Assembly: GCA_032717465.1 (NCBI GenBank)
Contig: CM064632.1
Coordinates: forward strand, 22,445,486 to 22,509,485
From: Coenobita brevimanus
Taxonomy: Eukaryota; Arthropoda; Malacostraca; Decapoda; Coenobitidae
Direction of reading: 5' to 3'
DNA length: 64,000 nucleotides
Shown here: positions 21,868-34,500 of the stretch, piece after piece
How the letters are laid out: the number at the start of each line of letters is the position of its first letter
Position numbering within the stretch: position 1 is the first letter of the stretch
Notes under the pieces: generated by a model
Databases searched by the model: none
The model's input: only the letters and a program-made list of their open reading frames with translations
Told to the model about the DNA's origin: nothing
Made by a program: the position numbers and the translations under genes

Positions 21868-24366
21868 TATGCTCGGTCACGCGAAAATGGCGTACCATCG
21901 ACAGTTAATAGTCATAACATATTAATACATATTATATACACATTATAATGAACTTATAAGCTAATTAAGTGAAATACATAATATTGGAAAAGTAACATAA
22001 TTGTATGAATAGTGTATACATATAATATTTATAGTAAATAGTGATTATTCAGTAATATTACATTTTAAACAAGTTGTATACATTTTGTGAGATGTGTATG
22101 TATAACAGACATACGCATATAATTGTGCAATGGTAATACTGCTAGGTTATACATTACATATTGAGTTATCACTTTAGTAATGTCTAATATTTCACCTAAC
22201 TTGTATGATGATACTGGTAATACAGAATTGTGCTATAGTTGTATGACTTATAATATTGTACTAACATTGTGGTAATACATAATTGTAACATTTTATGAAT
22301 TGTTACAAAATATTGTGGTAATGCATAATTGTGTTGGCCTTATAATTGTACTTACATTTTGGTAATGCAACTGTTACATAAGTGTCTTGGCCTTATAATT
22401 GTAGTTAAAGTTACATAAAAGTTACGTCTTGTTAATGCAACTGTTAATTGGCAAAGTGTAACATAATGCAATCGTTTGTCGTTACATAATTGTTACATAT
22501 TGCTTGTAGTTACTTAATCGTAGTTAAAGTTACATAAAAGTTACATCTTGTTAATGCAACTGTTACATAAATGGTACATATTGTTTGTAGTTACATAATT
22601 GTAGCAAGTGTAACATAATGCAATCGTTTGTCGTTACATAATTGTTACATATCGTTTGTAGTTACATAATTGTAATAATTGCAGTCCTAACATATGAATC
22701 CGGTCATGCTGTGGTCGATGATAGTGATGATGTGTCATGCCACTTGCTTGTGGAGACAACAATTTGCTTTTTTGTTTGTAGTTTATGTGGTATTTTGGCA
22801 TATGTAGTAACACTTACACTTATTTTCATTTGTTTGTTATGTGATCTTACTCTATTTCTCTCGTTTTACTTTCTTACTTTTTCTTTCTTTCTTTCTTTTT
22901 TTTTTTTGTATGTATTGATTTTCTATAGTTTGTTTTTCTTCGCTTGTATACGCTTTTTCTGTGTTGTTCATGGTTGCGTAAGTACAGGCTAATTTCCTTG
23001 GGATACTTTTTTTAAAGTTTAGTTTATATTGCACAGATATTATTGAAAATGATATTATATAGTCCCATATTTTGTTATTTTATATAAAAAATATATATAC
23101 ACTATATACAGTATTAACTATATACACTGACTTGTTGTTCACTTGTACCTATCGTGGGTAATATGTGTGTCAGCACTGTGTGGAAATCATTGTCTTCACG
23201 ATTGTGTTGAAGATGTTCACTCTTGCTAACGTCAATTGTGTTGGCCATTTTTTTTTTTTCTGGTTTTCCTTGTAACTTAATTTATCTGTTTCCACTAGGT
23301 AGCTTTAATTAATAAATGTTAAATTCAGTTCTTTTAATCGCTCACTGAGTAACTGTGATGGTATATTTTCTTTATTACTTTGTAGATGTAATAATGTATA
23401 GTTGTATATAAGAAACACGTATTTTATGTAGGTATAAATGGTAACACTTGTTGGTAGTAAATAAATGTTATAATAAATGAATGAATATATACAGTGTAAA
23501 ATATTTATTGGTGATTATTTAGTGTTTGAGTTATGCAGATAACTGAAGTAAGTATGTGTATTTAAGCTGTAACTATACAACACGTTTTATATGTTTGTGC
23601 CGAAACTTATTGTCTATCACTGTGTATTGTATAAATGAAGTAACTATGTAACTCTCTCATTTTTACCGTGGTGGGAATGGTGTGAGTGGTGGTGCAGGTG
23701 GTGAGTTGACTGACGTGGCGTCTTTTCAGCAAGCATGCATGATGACGTCGACTTCCCACACTAGTAGCTGTTGTGAGTAAATGAGTAGCGATGAGTAACT
23801 TGAGTGAAGACGAGTGAGTAAGATGAGTTGTGAATATGGACTTGGTATTTGCTTCGTCGTCTTGACCTCTTCACACCTGCGTAAGCGGTGGAGGTTGGGT
23901 GGATGTAGCAGAGAGAGGAGGGTGAGGTCTGGTGGTTATGAGTTGTGAGTCGTCTCTCACTCTTCGTTTGTTTGTTTGTTTGTTTGTTTTCTTTCTTTCT
24001 TGATGTATTCTTTTTTCTTGTGATTTACTTGTTGTAGGATGAAGACTGCCGCTACTTGTAGGTGCGTGTAGAAGATTATACAGACGACTCGTAGAGTTGT
24101 TACTTGTAGTTGATTGTAGATGGTTGTAGTTCACTGGTTCGTCGTAGAAGTTGCAAGATTGTTTGTATCAGTACTTTGTTAAACTACTTGCAAGGAGTCC
24201 TGTGACCTCTTCACCTCTGCATCAGCGTGATGATCGGGGAGACGGAGGGGGCTGGTTGGAGAGAACTGTCAGGAGCTATTTGTGAGTTGTTGGTTGTGAG
24301 AGGTATTCTTGTTTTCAATCTTGATATTTTGTAGGAATTCAATGTTGATTTGTAGACGAGGTTCGT
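21868..24366 (-). other. Non-coding interior of the LARD-like element
   Basis: No retroelement domain in any frame. 22404-22670 consists of near-repeats (GTTACATAATTGTTACAT and ATAATGCAATCGTTTGTCG, the latter at about 22467 and 22616). ATGACCTCTTCAC-like segments recur at about 23862 and 24200. An 87-codon minus frame (23871-24134) is Ser/Thr/His-rich and unrecognised. Confidence 0.65.
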
Positions 24367-24384
24367 ATCCCACCGTTGCCACCA
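24367..24384 (-). promoter_or_regulatory. Primer binding site of the LARD-like element
   Basis: On the minus strand, two bases after the LTR end (..ATGACA TT), TGGTGGCAACGGTGGGAT is complementary to a tRNA 3' end ATCCCACCGTTGCCACCA, including the terminal CCA. The complementarity continues into a T-arm-like GGTTCG. Which tRNA is used is not determined. Confidence 0.8.
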
Positions 24385-24386
24385 AA

Positions 24387-24979
24387 TGTCATAAAAGACT
24401 TTGTAGTTACTTGTAGAGAAGTTATATATATTAGACTTGTGGACGAGTGGTTGTTATACTTGAGTAGCTTTGTAAGTAGATAATCTTCTTTCCCATTTGT
24501 CATGTAGTGACAGGAGAGGTAAAGAATAGTATGGGACTATTTTTATTTGTCTTGGAAATATTAACAAGTCTCTCACACAGAGCGAAGTATAAAGTAGAGT
24601 CCCTGTCTCCCTGTCTCGCTCTCTCTCTCTCTCTCAAGTTGCTAAGCCCTTCTCCTTATGACCTGTCTGTTCTATGGCTAGCTTCCTTCTGACTTCTCTT
24701 TCCTAAATTCTGGTGAAACAGGAGACGTATCACGTGTGTTCCTTGTGATTGGAAAGTTCTAGAAGCCTGTGTGTGAGTATGTGTGTATGTGTGTTCACCT
24801 GGTGATCGCGACCAACTAACTGCATCATCTCCTGACTCCCACTTCCTAGTCTGTCGTCAGCTTTTCCTCAGTGTAACTTGCAAGATCATTTCCCATCCCC
24901 AGGCTCGCATAGAGCTGTCCATCTATCTATTTGTCTATCTATCTATTATGATTTGTAATTATAATATGGAGTCCTAATA
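24387..24979 (-). repeat. 5' LTR of the LARD-like element
   Basis: On the minus strand, a TATA-like CTTTATAC and, further on, an AATAAA signal are found. The corresponding positions in the left LTR are about 21478-21485 and 21431-21436. The order promoter then poly(A) signal is as expected for U3-R. Confidence 0.8.
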
Positions 24980-24982
24980 CTG

Positions 24983-26040
24983 CTTCTGAGCTGAACACAT
25001 TCGTCTGACGGTATATTAAGATTTCTGTGGTTGTCACGTGGTTAACAGAGATGGTCTTTAGCTCTTATATTTAACACCCAACAAATATGTGGTCCCTGCA
25101 GCCCACACATCAAGTAATTAAACACTGATGCCCACCTTCTAAGATGTGTTAGTAATATATTCAGCAGTAACACATCATCAGCAGTAGGCACTAACGGGCG
25201 TATTATTGACAGGGCGACAGTGAAATCAGTTAACAGATTTTTAGTGTCATTTATTGAACATGTATTATTGTCAGTGATCAGCCTGCATCCCACATTACAG
25301 TGTGTAGTCACGACTGATAGTGAAAGGTCAGGCATTTTGTATCAGAAGCACAGTTTTCAGGATTATCGTCAAAATATGTCAGGTTTCTGCACACTTTCGC
25401 ATTCTTAGTTTTAATGATAATGCCATATTGGCCACCATATCAGTTGTAATACGCTTCGCCTGTCACATCCATATCTGGTGTTTTGGTATCATTGGAGGTA
25501 TTTTCATTAACGTGCTGGTGTAGGTACAGCCATGAACAGAGACGCTAACATATCTCCGTCAGCTGTGGCAGTGGAGGGTGTTACGTGAATTTTCTTTATG
25601 TGATTACATTATGAAGCACACAACAAAAGAGTATGAGAAGGAAGGATACTCTCTGTAGTTTGGGGGGAGGGGATGAGACTGAGGAATGCAGGTCACAACG
25701 CCAGCCAGGACTGAACCCAGCTCATTACTCTGTCCACTCCACCACCACCTCCCTCCAGTCATTCTATTTTTATAATGTCTTACAGCGTAGACTTCAAATC
25801 CAGTCACTGTCCTGCAGCAGCCAGCGTTAACCCAGGTCTATTCCCTCCAGCACAGGCCTCACCTTCCCCGTTCCCCCTTTTATGTACTCTCCCTTTATAA
25901 TTTCTTACAGCACCTGAGGCCCCGCGCCCACAGCCCCTTTGTTCTGGTGGGAGCGTGGATTCTCACTTTACATCTCTCATTATCCGCCTGGAAGAGGGTT
26001 GAGGAGCTGCTACTTATACTCCTTCCTCTGACCTGAGAAG
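24983..26040. other. Non-coding, nothing recognised
   Basis: Unique sequence with several short open frames and no domain I recognise. Confidence 0.5.
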
Positions 26041-26345
26041 ATACCGCCTTCTTCTTCTTGTTCTTTTTTTTTCTTCTTAGTTTTCTTCTTCTTCTTCTTC
26101 TTAGTTTTCTTTTTCTTCTTGTTCTTAGTTTTCTTCTTCTTCTTCTTCTTCTTCTTCTTTTTTCTCGTCTTCTTATTTGTATTCCTCTTCTTCTTTTTCT
26201 TCTTCTTTTTTTTTCTTCTTCTTCTTTTCTTCTTCCTTTTTTTTTTTCTTCTTCTTCTGTCACTATATGGCTGAGGAGCAAAGCATTATACTTTTTTTTT
26301 TTTTTACCCTCCTCCTCCTCCTCCTCCTCCTCCTCCTCCACAAGG
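26041..26345. repeat. (TTC)n and (CTC)n tract
   Basis: Interrupted TTC triplets to about 26260, then CTC triplets at 26310-26339. Lys/Glu- and Phe/Leu-rich frames come from it. Confidence 0.95.
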
Positions 26346-27062
26346 TTCCTACATTGTCATTCCTTTGAAAACAGGCCAGATGGTCACACCGTAACGTGCA
26401 GTACCTCCTTTGACCCATTCATATCTGATAATCGCTGAAAGGAATTGTGAGAGAGAGAGAGAGAGAGAGAGAGTGAGAGAGGCTTAAGTATCCTTTCCAC
26501 TACGAGATATCTCGGTTAGAAGCTGAATTTAATGGTTTAGTAGTAGCAACAATAAAGTAGGCTTGCCGTACGTCATCACACTGAAGTGGTTGAATCATCC
26601 CTCATCCTCTCACCCTCTTCCTTCTTCGCCCTCTTGTATTTACTTTCTTTCTCTCTCTCTCTCTCTCCCTTCCCCCCTCCTTTCACAAAAGCAGGATTTT
26701 CCTGACTTTCCTTTATCTTTTAATTTAACTTCCCTAAGAATTTCCTCATGTCCTTCCCTTCCTCCTTCCATTATCCCTCTCCCTCTTGCTCTCTGTCTCA
26801 TGTTTTGTCTTCTGTCTTCTTGGCCTCTTGCTTCTTTGTTCTTCGTCTTCTCTTCTCCTCCTCTTCCTTCGTCCTTTCCTATCTTCTCCTTCCCATCCTC
26901 CTCCCCCCTCCTCTCCTCCTCCTTTATTAACCCCCGTTGTTGCAGGTGGTGGTGGCCTCCCAAATTAACCATCCATGTAAAAATAAGGCATTGCTGATGA
27001 GGTGAAGTTGGTGGTAGCCGTGATGAATATGTAAAGGCGTAGGACCCGCTGGAGGCACCCAT

Positions 27063-27118
<56 letters not shown>

Positions 27119-27816
27119 TCGTCGTCGTCACTCATTTTCATTCTTTCATTCGGCATTCATTTTCATCGTCTCATTATCATTGGCATCATCGTCGTCATCC
27201 CCTCTTCCTCGTCCTCTACCTCCTCGTCCTCCTCCTCTTCCTCACCACCACCGCCACCACCACCAACAACAACAACTACGCTGCAGCCATAAGCCTGATT
27301 TCCTTTAAATATCTGGATCCACATAGAGAAAGAGCAAAGCATAAATCTATAGACCAAGCAACAAAGTACCTAGTGAAGTGGATACCTGTTGCATCGATTT
27401 ATATTTCACGTAACGTGCATTTTTTTTATAATGTGTCCGACTCTGGACATTGACTTAGCAGCCCGTTCCCTATGGCCCAGCAGTCCCTTTACGTCTCACA
27501 CATCCCCACATGTTTAACTTTCGGCGCTAACACCCACCGTCAATGTTGAATACATGCTAGGGTTGTCTCATAAAGGACTGGTGTGTTGGCCTTAGCGGGA
27601 AGTTTTTATTACATGTCGGTGGGTCATTATGGCAGATCACAAGTTTCTTTTTGTGACAGTCAGATTCTTAAGCAGTTCCCTGCCCTAGCAGGAAATCGAA
27701 TTAGCGTCCATTAGAACAACAGATAACCTCTCTACCGACTCCACCACCACGTCCCCCCGTCTCAAGCTATAAGCCTTCCTTTTTGCTCGGTCAAATAGAT
27801 CAAAATATATATTTGG
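26346..27816. other. Non-coding with simple repeats
   Basis: (GA)n at 26449-26473, C/T-rich 26590-26940, CAT then CAG triplets at 27058-27116, and TCC/ACC triplets at 27195-27275. 27280-27816 is unique sequence. No gene supported. Confidence 0.55.
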
Positions 27817-30634
27817 ATGTTAAACAAACTGAAATCGATGAAGATCTATGCATACAATGTAAGAAGCCTCGCAGAAGATTACAAACTTGATAACCTGATG
27901 ACTGAACTGGAAAACATTAGTTGGGATATTGTAGGTTTGAGTGAGATCTGCAGAAAAGAAGAAAAAGTAGTTCAGCTCGAAGGCAGCAAACACCTATTTT
28001 ACTACAGAGGAAAGGAAAATGAAAGAGTTAGTGGTGTAGGATTTCTAATTAACAGAAATCTTGCAGACAACATTGTTAAATTCAGTAGTGTATCTGACAG
28101 AGCAGCATTTGTTGTCATTAGACTGTGCAAAAAATATACCATGAAAGTCATACAAGTATATGCACCAACTTCTCAAAGCCCAGATGAAGAAATAGAAACA
28201 TTCTATGATGACATCTCCCGGACTATGGTAGAAGAAAAGACAACATATACTATACTCATGGGAGACTTAAATGCAGAAGTTGGGAAATCGAAAAATGGAG
28301 AAGCATGTGTGGGAAAATTTGGAGTGGGAGAAAGGAATGAAAGAGGAGAAATACTGGTAAATTTTGCTGAAATGTTTAACATGAGAATAATGAACACATT
28401 CTTCCACAAAAGAACAGGAAGAAAGTGGACCTGGAGAAGCCCAAATGGAGAAATAAAGAATGAAATCGACTTCATTATAGCAGATAAGAATAACACGATC
28501 ACAAATGTCACAGTTATCAACAAAGTAAATATAGGTAGTGATCATAGAATGGTGGGTTGCACAGCCAGATTTAATTTAAGAAATGAAAGTAGGAAGATGA
28601 TTAAAGATAAACAGATACGCCTAATGATTGTAAACGAAAACAAAGCAGCCTTTCAGTTGGAAGTTAGGAACAGATTTCAGGTTCTAAGCAATGCTGTGAC
28701 ATTGATGAGCTGAATGACGGACTAACAAAAGTGCTAAGAGAATTAGCAGAGGTAGTAGGAAAACCTAATACAATCAAAGCCAAGAAGTATTCAGAAAAGA
28801 CACTCGAGCTTAAGAAAAAACGAAAGGAAATGAAAGTAAAGACAAAGAAAGACGAAATAGAACGAGCAGAATTAAATAAGCTTATCAACAAAAGACAAAG
28901 AGAAGAAAAAAGAAAGAAACATGGATCAAATCAAAGAAACTATCAAAAATGGAAACAGACTGAAACAGTTCCGAAGCAAAATGGCACTAGGAAAGCAACA
29001 AATGACATCACTGAAAGAAAAAAAACGGTGAAATCATTAAATGCAGAGATAAGATGGTGAAGAGAGTTGAAGAATTTTACAAAAAACTGTATGCATCAAA
29101 GAGAGTAGTACCAATAGCTAACTTTTCAGTTGAGACAAGTGAAATACCTGAGGTAACATCAGACGAAGTAAATATTTGTCTTAAAAATATGAAAAGAGGG
29201 AAGGCTCCGGGAGAAGATGGAATAGTAACAGATTTACTGTTGGATGCAGGAGTAGAAATACAAAATAGGCTTGCTCACTTATTTACCCACTGCATAAAAC
29301 AGAAGAAAATTCCCAAAACATGGTGTAATGCAATAGTTATTTTACTCTACAAAAAAGGTGACTCAAAAGATCTTAGTAACTATCGATCCATTAGCTTATT
29401 ATCAGTCATTTACAAACTCTTCACTAAAGTCCTTACGAACAGAATAACAACAATTTTGGAGGAAAACCAACCTCGTGAACAGGCAGAATTCCGAAGCGGG
29501 TATTCGACCAGTGATTATCTACATACAATGAACCAGCTAATTGAGAAAACTACAGAATATAATAAACTACTGTGCTTAGGTTTTGTTGATTACGAAAAGG
29601 CTTTCGACTCAGTGGAGCACATAGCAATTATAAATTCATTGCGTGAACAAGGAGTGAATGAGAACATTGTAAACCTGCTCGAAAACATATATAAAGAGGG
29701 AACTGCTACAGTTAAATTACATAAGGACTCAGAAAAAATTAAGATTGAGAAGGGCGTGCGTCAGGGAGATACAATTTCACCAAAATTATTTACAGCATGC
29801 CTAGAAAGTATTTTCAGAAAGCTAGACTGGGAAAACATAGGAGTGAACATTGATGGAGAAAAGCTAAACCATTTAAGATTTGCAGATGACATTGTCCTAA
29901 TCTCAGAAACAGCAGAGGCATTGCAAGAAATGTTAAATGACCTGAACAGAGAAAGTCTGAAAGTAGGACTGAAGATGAACCGAAGTAAAACTAATGTTTA
30001 ATCCACAAACACCAAAGAGCGTTATCAGAATAAGTGATGAAATTCTTTTAGAAGTTGAGGAGTAAACAACTTGGGACAAATACTAAAATTAACGAAAGAT
30101 AATGACAGCGAAATAAAAAGACGCATTACAATTGAATGGAAAGCTTTCGGTGAACATAGAGACATTGTGAAAAGTAGCTTGCCAGTTTGTATGAAACGAA
30201 AAGTATATAACGAATGCATAATTCCAGCTATGACGTATGGTTGTGAGACCTGGAAACTGACAAAATCAATTGAAAATAAATTAATCCGTTCTCAGAGAGC
30301 AATGAAAAGGTCAATGTTGGGAATATCTTTAAGAGACAGGAAAAGATCAACTTGGGTGAGAGAGCAGACTAAAGTCAAAGATATTGTGGGAGTTATAAAG
30401 GAACAGAAATGGAGGTGGGCAGGCCATGTAGCAAGAATAAGGGATAACCGATGGAACAAGAGGCTTACTGACTGGACACCAAGAGAATGTAAGCGTAGCA
30501 GAAAAAGACCAGACAGGAGATGGACAGATGAGACAGAGAAATTTGCAGGGAAAACTTGGCAAAGATTGGCTCAGTCAAGGAATTCGTGGAAAAGGTTGGG
30601 GGAGGCCTTTGTTCAGCAGTGGTCTAGTTATGGC

Positions 30635-30668
<34 letters not shown>
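27817..30668 (+). pseudogene. RTE-type LINE, frameshifted, with GAT tail
   Basis: 27817-28713 encodes an endonuclease of the exonuclease-endonuclease-phosphatase fold (YNVRSL, LSEIC, GDLNAEVG, GSDHRMV). After a frameshift near 28690 come a Lys-rich linker (28731-29060) and a second shift near 29054. The reverse transcriptase follows at 29054-30001 (NYRSISLLS, FVDYEKAFDSV, GVRQGDTISP, RFADDIVLI). A small indel after 30001 separates the C-terminal part (30071-30637; TYGCETW, RWAGHVARI). It ends directly in (GAT)n at 30636-30668, the tail type known for RTE elements. Three disruptions make it inactive. Confidence 0.93.
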
Positions 30669-30729
<61 letters not shown>

Positions 30730-30731
30730 TG
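30669..30731. repeat. (AT)n microsatellite
   Basis: AT repeats with two CTGTA interruptions, directly after the RTE tail. Confidence 0.95.
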
Positions 30732-30751
30732 TATATATACTGTATGTATAT

Positions 30752-31539
30752 TGTTACATAGCCTATGATTTCATCATCCTTTGTGTAATTTTAACGCACA
30801 GTTGCTGCATGTTTGATCACGAGCGTGTTCTGCCTCAGTCCCCCCCTTTTACCGTTATAGTAGAGTAAGTCGACATCTCTGTTATACTTTGCGGGATTGT
30901 CATCTTTTTGTCCCCATGGCTTCATTTGCGCGTCCTCATTACAAGTTGTATCAAGCTCTCCTGGCCCCTATATAATGAGCTCAGTCTCTGCATCATTGCC
31001 ACTTAGATCTGCTCCTCATTTTGTTCACATCTCTGTCCTCCCCTGTACAGATATTATTATTGTGAGTGCTCAAGAAGTCTCCAACCATCTAGCAGCTGTG
31101 TGTAATTTGAGTATAACTGTTGTTGCATTTTTTCTTGTACTGTATAGCATAAGTTTAATTTGTAGGCCTAGTGAAGTTTTTGTAATTCGTGTGGGGTTCT
31201 TTATGTCAGTCATTTTTGATAATAGTTTGTATCTGTAATTATTTATCTGGCATTCACTGAGTATTATCTGGTATCTCATTTTATCAGGGCTGACTTAGAT
31301 AAATTTACTCTTGCTAATTTCGTGTTAATAGAGGCTATTGCAGTTAACCATATATTTAACCTGTTTTTGCCATTACATTATCCTTATGAGTTCTGAATGT
31401 TTTGTTGTTAGTTTGTGCATTAAACTTTAACTTGTAATTTTACCTAACTCTTTTGTTTTGAACCTGGAACTTTACGGGACAGTAGTGACTCTTAGTATTC
31501 TCACTTAGAGTGTACGTTATCTTTCTCTGTTCCGTAACA
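30752..31539 (+). repeat. 5' LTR of a gypsy-type element
   Basis: Inferred from ends TGTTAC (30752) and GTAACA (31534-31539), which form a 6-bp inverted repeat, and from position just upstream of a primer-site-like stretch and the gag frame. A TATATAA box lies at about 30970 and an ATTAAA at about 31421, the expected order for a U3-R promoter and poly(A) signal. The matching 3' LTR is not in the window. Confidence 0.65.
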
Positions 31540-31543
31540 TAAA

Positions 31544-31561
31544 TTTGGCGACCTCATATCA
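31544..31561 (+). promoter_or_regulatory. Candidate primer binding site
   Basis: TGGCGACCTCATATCAGG begins a few bases after the LTR end and starts with TGG, as required to pair with tRNA CCA. The tRNA is not identified. Confidence 0.45.
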
Positions 31562-31593
31562 GGATATTCAGGATATTATCATAAGGATATTGT

Positions 31594-34500
31594 TTGATAT
31601 TTTGTGACTGTGATATATTCATGATGGCTACTATTTCTACACTTGATGAAGCCAAAGATTTTTTGTCAAATGTGCAAACAGTGTGTGATATAGAAAACAG
31701 AACAAAGAATGAACTTAAGCTTGTTGCTCAACAATTGGGAATTGCAGTTCACTCTCATCATTCTAAAGATCAAATTGTTGGCATGATTAATAAAAGCTTG
31801 TTTAATGTAACTCCTCCAAATGAGCAAACGCAGATTGAATTAGCTAAGTTACAGCTAGCCCTGCAGGAGGCTCGTGTGAAGGAAGCTGAATTTCAAGCAC
31901 GTGCTAAGGAGGCTGATGTTAAGAAGGCTGAGTTTCACGCACAAGTTGAACTTGCTAGGATTCAGGCAGACCATGAGTATCGCATGAAACAAGGTGGAAC
32001 TGGATCATCTAGCTCTGATGATTTTGATGTGGCTAAAAATGTTAAACTTGTCCCTCCTTTTAATGAATCTGATTTAACAAAGTTTTTTCAGTTGTTTGAG
32101 AGGGTAGCTACAGGTTTTAATTGGCCTAAGGAGTATTGGCCAGTACTCCTTCAAACTGTTCTCACCGGTAAAGCTCAAGTAACTTATGCATCTTTGCCTC
32201 AGGATCAATGTGATAATTATGATGTAGTTAAGAGCTTGATTCTTAAGGCCTATGAGCTTGTTCCTGAAGCCTATAGAGTAAAATTTAGGACAACTTACAA
32301 GCAAGATAAGCAATCCCATGTTGAGTATGCAAAAATCAAAGAAGATTTGTTGGAGCAGTGGTTAAATTCTAAGAATGTGGATTCTGATTTTGACAAATTT
32401 AAGCAGATGATTTTGCTGGAGGACTTCAAAAGGTGTATTAGTAAAGATGTAAGCCTATATCTTGATGAGAAAAGAATAGATAATTTGTCTGATGCTGCAG
32501 TTTTAGCTGATGAATATGTTCTCACTCACAAGAGATATTTTAGAGGAAAAAGGAAAGCTGAGAGTCAGTACGTTGCCTCTACTCAGAGTACAGGTAACAG
32601 GAAAGAGAATAAGGATGATGTTTCTCAGGAAGTAAATACCAGCTTCACCTCTAGATTTCAGAAAAGTAAATGTACTTATTGTAGTAAGCTTGGTCATACT
32701 ACGGAGAGATGTTTCAGGAGACAGCGTGATGTGAACAAAAAGGAGTCTTTAAATATTCAGTCAATTGGTCTAGTGTCCACTCTTGAGAGTTCCCAGAATT
32801 CTTTAACTGAGTTAACTGAACCTGCTTTGAGGGGTAACTTAAATTCTCATGATGGAGCTCCTCTTTTGAGCAGTAAGGTGGGTGACACTCTCAAGAGTTC
32901 ATGTGCTAATTTCCTGTCTGATGGTTTTGTCAGTCCTCTGGACAGTAATGACAGGAAATCAGTTCAAATATATCGTGATACAGGTGCTTGCCCATCCCTT
33001 ATGCTGACCAGTGTTCTAGGCTCTAATGTTAATTCCTCTGATGAAACTGTAATCTTACAAGGTGTAGGGAATAATTACTTCTCTGTCCCTCTGTGCAGAG
33101 TGAATTTAGAGTCTGGTTTTGTTAATGGTTCCGTTATGGTTGGGTTGGTTGAGACACTCCCAATGTCAGGTGTAACTTTCTTACTTGGAAATGATATTGG
33201 TGGAAGTCAAGTGTGTCCAGCTCCTCAGTTGTCTGGCGAGCCAGCGGCTGTGTCCCAGGATTGTGGTGTCCCTGATGTGTTCCCTGCATGTGCTGTCACT
33301 AGGGCTAAGTCTAAAGTTACTGGTGATTTAGAGGATGATGATGATGTTATCCTAGCTGACACTTTTCTTGCTAATTTGGACCACTCACCAGATGAGGCAG
33401 TACCCCGTAGTGTTGATAATTTGTCTCGTCAAGAGTTGGTTGAGTTGCAGGTTGCTGACCCTGAGTTGAAAGGTCTAGCTAACTCTGCTTGCAGTGAGGA
33501 AGAGTCAGCTGGTGCTTCTACTTGTTATTATGTAAAGTCAGGAGTACTTATGAGGAAGTGGAGACCCCCAGCAGCATCAGCCGACTGTGAATGGGAGGTT
33601 GTACATCAAGTTGTCATCCCTCGTGTTTGTAGGCAGGATATCATTAGAGTGGCTCATGATTCTAGTTTGGCAGGACACCTTGGAGTGAGGAAGACTGTGG
33701 CACGCATTTTGAAACACTTCTACTGGCCAGGTATCTTCAGGGATGTTTCCTGGTATTGTAAGTCTTGTCACACCTGTCAAGTTGTAGGGAAGTGTAATCA
33801 GACTGAAAAGGTTGCACCTCTAGTTCCCATTCCTCCTTTTGAGGCGCCTTTCACCCGTGTGTTGGTGGATATTGTGGGCCCTCTTCCTAAGACTTCTTCA
33901 GGATTTTCTTATGTGTTGACCATGATTGATATGGCTACTCGTTATCCTGAAGCCATTCCACTTAGAAACATCTCAGCAAAGAACGTGGTTAAGGAAATGC
34001 TAGGGTTCTTCACAAAGTTTGGTCTGCCCAAGGAGGTACAGTCAGACCGAGGAAGTAATTTCATGTCAAATGTTTTCAAGCAGTCTCTGAAAGAGTTGGG
34101 CATCTCCCAGATCACGTCTTCAGCTTACCATCCCCAGACCCAAGGAGCGTTGGAGAGATATCATCAAACACTCAAATCGATGCTCAAGAAATACTGTTTG
34201 GAACATCAGAAAGACTGGGATAAAGGTCTTCCATTCGTTGTGTTTGCTGCAAGAGAATCTCCAAATGAATCACTGGGCTTCTCACCTTTTGAACTACTGT
34301 TTGGCCATGAAGTAAGAGGACCCCTTAAGCTACTCAAGGAATGCTGGCTGTCGGAGGAAGATGACGTCAACCTGCTGGAGTATGTGATGAATTTCAAAGA
34401 ACGGCTGTCCACTGCTTTACAGCTGGCGAGAGAGAATTTAGGAGCTGCTCAGGAGAAGATGAAGACTTGGTATGACAAGAAGTCCAGGTTACGCCACTTT

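Larger units (their letters stand above)
21276..24979 (-). mobile_element. Non-autonomous LTR retrotransposon (LARD-like)
   Basis: Two direct repeats of about 592 bp (21276-21867 and 24387-24979), alike at all but about a dozen positions by eye, flank about 2.5 kb of internal sequence. Orientation follows from a primer binding site next to the right LTR on the minus strand. No gag or pol domain is found in the interior, so it would depend on proteins from another element. A possible 5-bp target duplication TACTG lies at 21273-21277 and 24978-24982, though its register implies non-canonical LTR ends. No convincing polypurine tract was seen. Confidence 0.8.

Noticed and set aside
25042..25335. 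97-codon minus frame between repeats
   Set aside because: No recognisable domain, no splice context and no repeat partner; length is compatible with chance.
26058..26438. Poly-Phe/Leu and Lys/Glu frames
   Set aside because: Pure product of TTC and CTC repeats.
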